Source: Corynebacterium alimapuense (GTDB lineage Bacteria; Actinomycetota; Actinomycetes; Mycobacteriales; Mycobacteriaceae). From it: a stretch of 64,000 bases of DNA. The translations under genes and the position numbers were made by a program. The stretch spans positions 62,001 through 126,000 of the forward strand of contig NZ_PTJO01000005.1 of NCBI RefSeq assembly GCF_003716585.1, written 5' to 3'. The notes below the pieces were generated by a model that did no database searches, was not told the DNA's origin, and was given only the letters and a program-made list of their open reading frames with translations. Shown piece by piece: positions 58,480-64,000 of this stretch; within the stretch, counting starts at the first letter, position 1; every line of letters begins with the position of its first letter.

Positions 58480-59607
58480 CTAGCCAGCCATCCCGGCCAA
58501 GCGTGCCCGCGTAGCTACCTCAGCAATAACCGCCAGCACCGCGTCCACATCGGCTCGAGTGCTCGTTCGCCCGAGCGTAAATCGCACTGCCCCGCGAGCA
58601 TCGTGCTCGCTGACCCCGGCGGCTAAGAGGACATGACTGGCGCGATTGACCCCGCTAGCGCAAGCCGAGCCAGTGGAAGCTTCGATGCCAGCATGGTCTA
58701 GCAGCATGATCAAGCTATCGCCTTCCGCGCCGGGGAAGGACAGATGAAGGTGCCCGGGCAAGGCTGGCTGCGTGGTGTGGACTAGGACGTTATCGACTTG
58801 GGCCACAATCCCGGCGAGTAAATCATCGCGAAGTTGGGCGATCCGGAGCTGTTCGGCTTCCAACTCCCCGACGGCCTCAGCTAGTGCGGCGGCGGTGGCT
58901 GCGGCACCGGCCACATCGATGGTGCCCGGGCGGATGCCTCTTTCTTGGCCGCCACCGTGGAGTACTGCAGCGGGTGCCGGAGAGCGTCGCGCCAACAATA
59001 AACCGGAGCCTCTCGGACCGCCGAATTTATGAGCGCTGGCGGCCAGGGTGGTGGCCCCCAACTGGTGGAAATCTACCGGTAGATGACCGACGGCTTGCAC
59101 GGCATCCACGTGGACTGGAGTGCCTGAAGCACTAGCCCGTTCGATGATTTCATGCAGCGGCATGATGGCGCCGGTTTCGTTATTGGCCCACATGCAGGTG
59201 GCTAATGCGGCTGGTTTAGCTAGTGGCTCATAGTCATCGACTCGCCCATCACTACCAACTGGAAGTAGCTCAATATCCGCCCCAATCAAGCCTAAAGACT
59301 TGATAGTTTCGAGAACTGCCGGATGCTCAACAGGAGTCGAGATCACTCGATTAGATGACCCCGCCTCATAGAGGCCTCGGATGGCAAGGTTATCCGACTC
59401 GGTCCCAGAGGCGGTGAAGATGACCTCGACGGGGTCAGCGCCGAGCAAGGAAGCGATGAGTTCGCGGGCGTCGTCAAGCACGCTGCGAGCCTTGCGCCCG
59501 GCGGAATATTGCCCGCCTGGGTTGAGCTTTCCAGCATGTTCAATCCAAGCCTCAACCGCCACCTGCCGCATGGGCGAGGTGGCGGCGTGGTCGAGAAAGC
59601 GTGACAT
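58480..59607 (-). CDS. Cysteine desulfurase (IscS/NifS family)
   Basis: A 375-residue PLP enzyme that takes sulfur from cysteine. It contains FLDHAATSPM at the start, IFTASGTESDNLAIRGL, ASAHKFGGPRGSGLLLARR (the Lys that holds PLP) and the catalytic Cys in STGSACASGVNRASH at Cys316. The short Cys loop is the group II-like pattern seen in tRNA thiolation desulfurases. In mycobacteria the matching gene lies beside mnmA (trmU); here the two are separated by a spermidine-synthase-like gene, so I infer supply of sulfur to MnmA. Its ATG overlaps the etfA stop (TAATG). Confidence 0.92.
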   Translation of the reverse strand: MSRFLDHAATSPMRQVAVEAWIEHAGKLNPGGQYSAGRKARSVLDDARELIASLLGADPVEVIFTASGTESDNLAIRGLYEAGSSNRVISTPVEHPAVLETIKSLGLIGADIELLPVGSDGRVDDYEPLAKPAALATCMWANNETGAIMPLHEIIERASASGTPVHVDAVQAVGHLPVDFHQLGATTLAASAHKFGGPRGSGLLLARRSPAPAAVLHGGGQERGIRPGTIDVAGAAATAAALAEAVGELEAEQLRIAQLRDDLLAGIVAQVDNVLVHTTQPALPGHLHLSFPGAEGDSLIMLLDHAGIEASTGSACASGVNRASHVLLAAGVSEHDARGAVRFTLGRTSTRADVDAVLAVIAEVATRARLAGMAG

Positions 59608-60557
59608 TAGCGTTGCGCGTTAATCTCGTTGATCAAGGCGGGGACAACCTCGAAAACATCTCCGACGACGCCGAGGTCGGCGATCTGGAAGATCGGGGCA
59701 TCCTCATCATTGTTGACCACGATGATCTTACGAGCGGTCTGCATTCCGGAGGTGTGCTGGATCGCTCCCGAGACTCCGAGCCCAATGTAGAGATCCGGGG
59801 AAACGGTTTGGCCAGTCTGGCCAATTTGATAAACCCCGTCGTAGTACTCCAGATCCACGGCGTCGCGGGTGGCGCCAACAGCGCCGCCGAGAGCATCAGC
59901 AAGCTGCTCGGCCAGTGCAAAGCCCTCGGCAGAACCGAGTCCTCGTCCGCCGGCGATGACGACCTTGGCCTGAGTGAGCTCCGGACGGTTGCCGCGGATA
60001 GCCGGGGCAAATCCAGTGACGGTGACATCTTTGGTGGTGGCACCCGGCAGAGGGAAAGCAGTAAGCGCACCAGCGGCCGCGACCGGAGCAGCCTCAATAG
60101 CGCCGGGACGAACGCTATAAATTGGGCTAGCCCCGCCGACGGCCGCCGAGATCTGGATTGAGTCGCCGAAGACGGATTGTGAGGCGGTGCGGTCGGCATT
60201 GATGCCGACGACATCGCAGAGCACACCAGAAGCCAAGCGGGCGGCTAGCCGGCCAGCGATTTCGTTGCCAGTGGGCCCAGCAGCAACGACGATTGGACCT
60301 GGGGTGGCAGCGGCGAGCATCGAAAGAGCATCAACCTGCGGAAGAATCAGGCGGTCAGCCAGATCGGCAGCTTCTGCGGCGATGACGGCTTCGGCACCAG
60401 CCTCGGCTAATTGTGGAGCCAACGTTCCGGCGATTCCAGGCGCTGCGATGACCACTGCAGTGACCTCCCCGAGGGGACGCGCAGCGGTGATCAGTTCTTT
60501 GGTGACATCGGTGATGGTGGCGTCATCGTGCTCGACCAGTACATAAACGGTGGACAT
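59607..60557 (-). CDS. etfA: Electron transfer flavoprotein alpha subunit
   Basis: A 316-residue ETF alpha (FixB). The N-terminal domain begins STVYVLVEHDDATITDVTKE. The FAD-binding signature is VVIAGGRGLGSAEGFALAEQ and the end YIGLGVSGAIQHTSGMQTA. With EtfB it carries electrons from acyl-CoA dehydrogenases or similar enzymes to the quinone pool. It follows etfB by 42 bp and precedes the cysteine desulfurase with a shared base. Confidence 0.96.
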   Translation of the reverse strand: MSTVYVLVEHDDATITDVTKELITAARPLGEVTAVVIAAPGIAGTLAPQLAEAGAEAVIAAEAADLADRLILPQVDALSMLAAATPGPIVVAAGPTGNEIAGRLAARLASGVLCDVVGINADRTASQSVFGDSIQISAAVGGASPIYSVRPGAIEAAPVAAAGALTAFPLPGATTKDVTVTGFAPAIRGNRPELTQAKVVIAGGRGLGSAEGFALAEQLADALGGAVGATRDAVDLEYYDGVYQIGQTGQTVSPDLYIGLGVSGAIQHTSGMQTARKIIVVNNDEDAPIFQIADLGVVGDVFEVVPALINEINAQR

Positions 60558-60599
60558 AACTGTCGTAGATCTCCCTAATGGTTTCGGGTCGGGCCGGAT

Positions 60600-61388
60600 T
60601 TAGAGGAACTTCTCAGCGGAGAGGTACTCGGCCACGCGGCCGGCAGAATCCTCGCCACGGATGACTTCACCAGCTACTCGGGCCGGGCGCGGGGCAGCGG
60701 CAGTAACAGCAGTCGCAGAATGCGCAAGGCCAACCTGCGCTGGGGCTACTCCAATAGCTGCGAGATCCAGCACGGTGATCTGGTGCTTCTTGGCAGCCAT
60801 GAGGCCCTTGAAGTTGGGGAAGCGCGGCTTAGCTGCCTTATCAGTCACGGAGACAATCGCGGGCAAGGAAGCACTGAGCTCGTGCCGGCCTTCGGTGGTC
60901 TCTCGTACTGCGCTGAGCATGGTTCCGGAAAGTTCAACCGAGGTGAGGTTGGTCAGTGCCGGAATCTGGCGATATTCAGCCAGGATTCCCGGGACCGCAC
61001 CCATGGCGCCATCGGAGGAAGCACCACCAGTGATGATGATCTGCACATCCTCGATCTGGTTGAGCGCGTTGGTCAACGTCCACGAGGTGCCTAAGACATC
61101 GGAGCCAGCCAGCGCATCATCGAGCACGTGGATCGCATCATCTGCGCCCATAGCCAATGCCTTGCGCAAGGTGGCATCGGCTCCGGCGGCTCCGACGGTC
61201 AGTGCGATGACGCGCCAACCGGCATCCGGCTGCGAATCCCTCAACTGGAGTGCTTGTTCCATGGAGTATTCGTTGACTTCATCGATCACGGAATCGACAT
61301 TGACGCGGTCGAGAGTGTTGTCTGGCTCTAGTGTCTTTGCGGACCAGGTGTCCGGGACATGTTTGACCAGCGCGACGATCGTGGGCAT
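60600..61388 (-). CDS. etfB: Electron transfer flavoprotein beta subunit
   Basis: A 262-residue ETF beta (FixA). MPTIVALVKHVPDTWSAKTL is the start, VNEYSMEQALQLRD follows, and the signature region VTDKAAKPRFPNFKGLMAAK completes the AMP-binding part. It forms the heterodimer with EtfA and binds AMP. It is the first gene of the leftward etfB-etfA-desulfurase unit. Confidence 0.96.
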   Translation of the reverse strand: MPTIVALVKHVPDTWSAKTLEPDNTLDRVNVDSVIDEVNEYSMEQALQLRDSQPDAGWRVIALTVGAAGADATLRKALAMGADDAIHVLDDALAGSDVLGTSWTLTNALNQIEDVQIIITGGASSDGAMGAVPGILAEYRQIPALTNLTSVELSGTMLSAVRETTEGRHELSASLPAIVSVTDKAAKPRFPNFKGLMAAKKHQITVLDLAAIGVAPAQVGLAHSATAVTAAAPRPARVAGEVIRGEDSAGRVAEYLSAEKFL

Positions 61389-61470
61389 CGGTGCTATGAC
61401 CTTTCGACGGGGATACTCGGTGTGATCCGACAGTCTACGCTAGGGTTCCACACCGGCGGTAAGGCAAACC

Positions 61471-62625
61471 TCACTCGGAAAACTCGCGGGCGCTACAGAT
61501 CAGCGCAACACCCTGACGTCCGATTCTGGTGCAGACCACCGCCATCGGCCTATCCCCCGCTAGCCGGAGCTTTTTCCGCAGCGCATCGGGGTCAATGTCC
61601 ACCCCGCGAACCAAGATTTCTAGACTGCCGGCACCGTGAGCGTGCAGTGCTGGGCGCAGCTTCTTCAGTGGTACCTGCTCGATGAATCTAAACCCGCTTC
61701 GACCCTGCGGAATCCGATCCCCGGTGAGGTAGGCGATGCGTTCGTCTAGCATCCACAGCCCCTCCCGGTGTGCGTAATGGCGCACCAGTCCAGCGCGTAC
61801 TACTGCACCATCGGGGTCAATAATCCAAGTGCCCGGTGCTGCTGCTGTTACGTCATCCGGACCAGCGTCAGTGATGCGATCGATCTTCTCGCCGGTGATC
61901 ATCGCAGCCTCCCGGGATGCTCCTTCACTGAGGCCAGGTGTGTAAAGACAAGCTTCTTTGACCCCACCGTCGACGCTGACCAAGCTCACTAGACCATCCC
62001 ATTCGGAAAAATCCAGCCCTGGTGCGCACTTGACGGCTAGTTCCTTCCCTGCCCAGGCTTTCAGTAGGTCCGGCAGTGGCGGCAGCAATTGGTCGGGGTG
62101 CACGATTCTGCGCCCACCTGCCCGGCGCGCCGGATCAGCGACGATTGCTTGTGCCCCGCTACTGATGGGCTCAAGCGCATCGGCTTGCGCCAGCCAAGCA
62201 CGGTTGCCGAGGTTGTGGCGCGCCATGGCTAGACGCACTCGGTCAAGGTCACTGCCTAGATAAGCCATCCCTGCGGCGCTTATCGACGCCCCCTCTGTCC
62301 CCACTGAGCACGTTACGTCATGGATCAGCGCGTCTTGCCCAAGATGGTCCAGCAGGCGTTGTGCACGCAGATCAGCCACCCGAGCCGGGGTAGCTTGCTG
62401 CGCAGAATCTACGTCAACAAGCCAAGAGTCAGGCACTTTGCCACGAGCTGACTGCCTGGCTCGGGCTAGTTCAGCGACGGCGCGACCATGTTCACCGAAG
62501 ATGCCGCGCAAGGCAGTGGCATCGGCGAGCACGGTTGTCGGTTTAAAACTCAGCTCTGCGGTGGCATTGACGATCTCGTCTGCATGAGTGGAAAGAAATC
62601 CCACTTCATCAAGAGTGAAAGACAT
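61471..62625 (-). CDS. Class I methyltransferase with THUMP-like C-terminal domain
   Basis: A 384-residue protein. ALIHDVTCSVGTEGASISAA and AYLGSDLDRVRLAMARHN form the SAM-binding core, AIVADPARRAGGRRI is the DPxR catalytic-type motif, and the C-terminal part (RPALHAHGAGSLEILVRGVD, DPDALRKKLRL) is the THUMP-like domain. It probably methylates a nucleic acid, most likely an RNA, but the target is unknown. I start at ATG 62625 (MSFTLDEVGFL), right after the NUDIX stop; the frame is open a little further. A mycobacterial counterpart lies in the same gene neighbourhood. Confidence 0.87.
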   Translation of the reverse strand: MSFTLDEVGFLSTHADEIVNATAELSFKPTTVLADATALRGIFGEHGRAVAELARARQSARGKVPDSWLVDVDSAQQATPARVADLRAQRLLDHLGQDALIHDVTCSVGTEGASISAAGMAYLGSDLDRVRLAMARHNLGNRAWLAQADALEPISSGAQAIVADPARRAGGRRIVHPDQLLPPLPDLLKAWAGKELAVKCAPGLDFSEWDGLVSLVSVDGGVKEACLYTPGLSEGASREAAMITGEKIDRITDAGPDDVTAAAPGTWIIDPDGAVVRAGLVRHYAHREGLWMLDERIAYLTGDRIPQGRSGFRFIEQVPLKKLRPALHAHGAGSLEILVRGVDIDPDALRKKLRLAGDRPMAVVCTRIGRQGVALICSAREFSE

Positions 62626-62626
62626 C

Positions 62627-63430
62627 TCAGATCCGATCGATCGGCCGAGCAGTGAAGTACTCCTGGTAGCGCGGATCATCGATAGGATCGCCTACGACTG
62701 GAGTCAGATCAGCTGCCGAAGCCGCGGCAATAGCATCAGCGCTAGTAGAAAACTGAGCCAGGAAGCGCATCTGCGCCCAGGTAGGAATGGCCAATCTCAC
62801 TAAGCCATGTTTCCATCCCTCCAGCAGCAGTGCGGGAGTAAACCAACCGGCATCATCTGCCTCTGAGGTATCTCCATCTGGGCCTTGACCGGGCGGGGTG
62901 ACTGCCAAAAAGGAGACGGTGTCGAACCAGTGATGTTCACGCCAGCCGCCGACCCATCTAGCCCAGGGATGCAATAGATCCGATCGCACCCGCAGCCCAC
63001 GGTTACTCAACATGTCAGTCAAGGAAATGCGGTGGGAGATCAAGTCCTCGCGGTCCTGCTGATAGGGCGAAACATCCTCGATGCTGGAGCCGTCTTCATG
63101 GACTGCCAAGAGAATGCCGGTTTCTTCAAACAACTCCCTGACTGCCGCAAAAACGACAGCATGAGTCTGCTCATCGGTCATTTCCAGGCGATCTGACATC
63201 TCTTGGAGTGGCGCTCCAGTCCACAGCGCTGCTGGGTCCCACTGCCCCGTGGGACAATCGCGGCGATCGACGCCGCCACCAGGAAAGACCGTCATCCCCG
63301 GATAGTTACGCATCGTCGAGACTCGTTCTTGAGCCCACACTTGCAAGGTTTCCGCATGATCTCGAACAAGAATGACCGTGGTCGACAGGCGGGCTTGTCC
63401 ATGCCCTAAGGGCGCTCCAGGTAAGGGCAT
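62627..63430 (-). CDS. NUDIX hydrolase
   Basis: A 267-residue protein with NUDIX features: MTVFPGGGVDRRDC (box start with Gly) and AAVRELFEETGILLAVHEDG with the REx2EE core. The gap between the front Gly motif and RELFEE is longer than usual, about 50 residues, as in the larger actinobacterial NUDIX proteins. It hydrolyses a nucleotide-linked diphosphate or a CoA derivative; the substrate is unknown. AAAGGAGG lies before the ATG. It is followed directly by the THUMP-like methyltransferase. Confidence 0.9.
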   Translation of the reverse strand: MPLPGAPLGHGQARLSTTVILVRDHAETLQVWAQERVSTMRNYPGMTVFPGGGVDRRDCPTGQWDPAALWTGAPLQEMSDRLEMTDEQTHAVVFAAVRELFEETGILLAVHEDGSSIEDVSPYQQDREDLISHRISLTDMLSNRGLRVRSDLLHPWARWVGGWREHHWFDTVSFLAVTPPGQGPDGDTSEADDAGWFTPALLLEGWKHGLVRLAIPTWAQMRFLAQFSTSADAIAAASAADLTPVVGDPIDDPRYQEYFTARPIDRI

Positions 63431-63492
63431 ATGCCCGCTCGCCTCCTTTAAAAAACTCGTTCGCTGTCCGAAAAAGTGTTGGATCTATCTTT

Positions 63493-64000
63493 TTAGTCTA
63501 GATGTGATCCGCGTCGGTGATTGCCACCCCGACGCACTCGATGTGCGAAGTAGCGATCGCCGATCCGAGAAACCTCAATGGGTTGATGGAACGCTCGGGA
63601 GAGATTCTCGCTGTTGAGCACAGAATCAATGAGCCCTTGGGCAACTACTTCGCCCTCATCGAGCAGCAGAGCGTGAGTAAACCCGGAAGGAATCTCTTCC
63701 ACGTGGTGAGTAATCATCACGATCGCAGGAGCATCTGCATCCATGGCCAGATCACTAAGATAGCCCACCAAGTCCTCTCGCCCACCAAGGTCCATTCCCG
63801 CGCCGGGCTCATCAAGAATCAACAGCTCCGGGTTCGTCATCAAAGCCCTGGCGATCAAAACTCGCTTTCGCTCACCTTCTGAGAGCGTGCCCCACTCACG
63901 ATCCATGAGGTGATAGGCGCCGACCTGCTCAAGGATTTCATGAGCTTGCTCGAAATCAACCTCTTCGTATTCCTCCCGCCACCTGCCCAAAACTGCATAA
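63493..64000 (-). CDS. ABC transporter ATPase, C-terminal part (5' end outside window)
   Basis: The last ~169 codons of an ABC ATPase that continues past the right edge; the frame stays open to 64000 and reads YAVLGRWREEYEEVDF. Seen are WGTLSEGERKRVLIARAL (signature, with SEGE), LLILDEPGAGMDLGGREDL (Walker B and D-loop) and IVMITHHVEEIPSGFTHALL (H-loop). Walker A lies outside. LSEGE in place of LSGGQ and the ...HHVEEIP end are typical of a stand-alone, ModF/YlmA-like ATPase family found in this place in mycobacteria. Any membrane partner is unseen. Confidence 0.88.
   Translation of the reverse strand, partial: YAVLGRWREEYEEVDFEQAHEILEQVGAYHLMDREWGTLSEGERKRVLIARALMTNPELLILDEPGAGMDLGGREDLVGYLSDLAMDADAPAIVMITHHVEEIPSGFTHALLLDEGEVVAQGLIDSVLNSENLSRAFHQPIEVSRIGDRYFAHRVRRGGNHRRGSHLD

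Overview
The window is chromosomal DNA from a Corynebacterium species. The genus call rests on gene order and on a few diagnostic products: ilvD next to a PH-like membrane protein, an MscCG-type channel and ilvBNC; serA; leuB; gltX; lysE/lysG; gatB; pfkA; gatA/gatC; ligA; mnmA; etfBA. This order resembles C. glutamicum and partly M. tuberculosis. Candidate DtxR boxes and a leucine/isoleucine/valine leader peptide before ilvB fit the same group. I cannot name the species.

Layout. Positions 1-4004 hold a leftward, AT-richer defence-type operon: a C-terminal piece of a type III restriction Res subunit, an OLD-type ATPase/TOPRIM nuclease and a UvrD-like helicase (together Gabija-like), then a DUF5655-like gene cut by the window edge. 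It begins about 40 bp after the 3' end of a tRNA-Glu gene. Positions 4042-4993 carry two tRNA-Glu(CUC) genes and one tRNA-Gln(CUG). Positions 5237-23431 contain gltX, a solitary isochorismate synthase, a leftward group (leuB, a lipoprotein, a CBS/nucleotidyltransferase protein, an exonuclease, an FAH-family enzyme, a methyltransferase), the iron uptake operon efeUOB, a flavin reductase, serA, a DUF262 protein and a scar with recombinase and IS30 remnants.

Positions 23235-31342 are branched-chain amino acid synthesis. ilvB-ilvN-ilvC run leftward behind a leader peptide and attenuator. The MscCG-type channel, the PH-like protein and ilvD run rightward. Positions 31353-44294 hold a GT87 mannosyltransferase, a DoxX protein, a glutathione-transferase-like reductase, lysG/lysE, an aldo-keto reductase, gatB, a GbsR/MarR regulator with a three-gene ABC exporter, and a secreted HNH nuclease-like lipoprotein.

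Positions 44295-64000 are mostly conserved housekeeping genes: pfkA with an MFS exporter, a siderophore-interacting protein behind a candidate DtxR box, gatA/gatC, an ACT protein, ligA, an exonuclease, a two-gene ABC-2 exporter, a MetE-like protein, mnmA, a spermidine-synthase-like protein, a cysteine desulfurase, etfA/etfB, a THUMP-like methyltransferase, a NUDIX hydrolase and the start-truncated end of an ABC ATPase.

The most notable points are the Gabija-like operon fused to a tRNA end, the ilvBNC leader/attenuator that looks leaderless, a 12-bp motif found five times exactly in 64 kb, a 17-bp inverted repeat between gatA and the siderophore gene, and a 17-bp tandem repeat that starts inside a gene's last codons.
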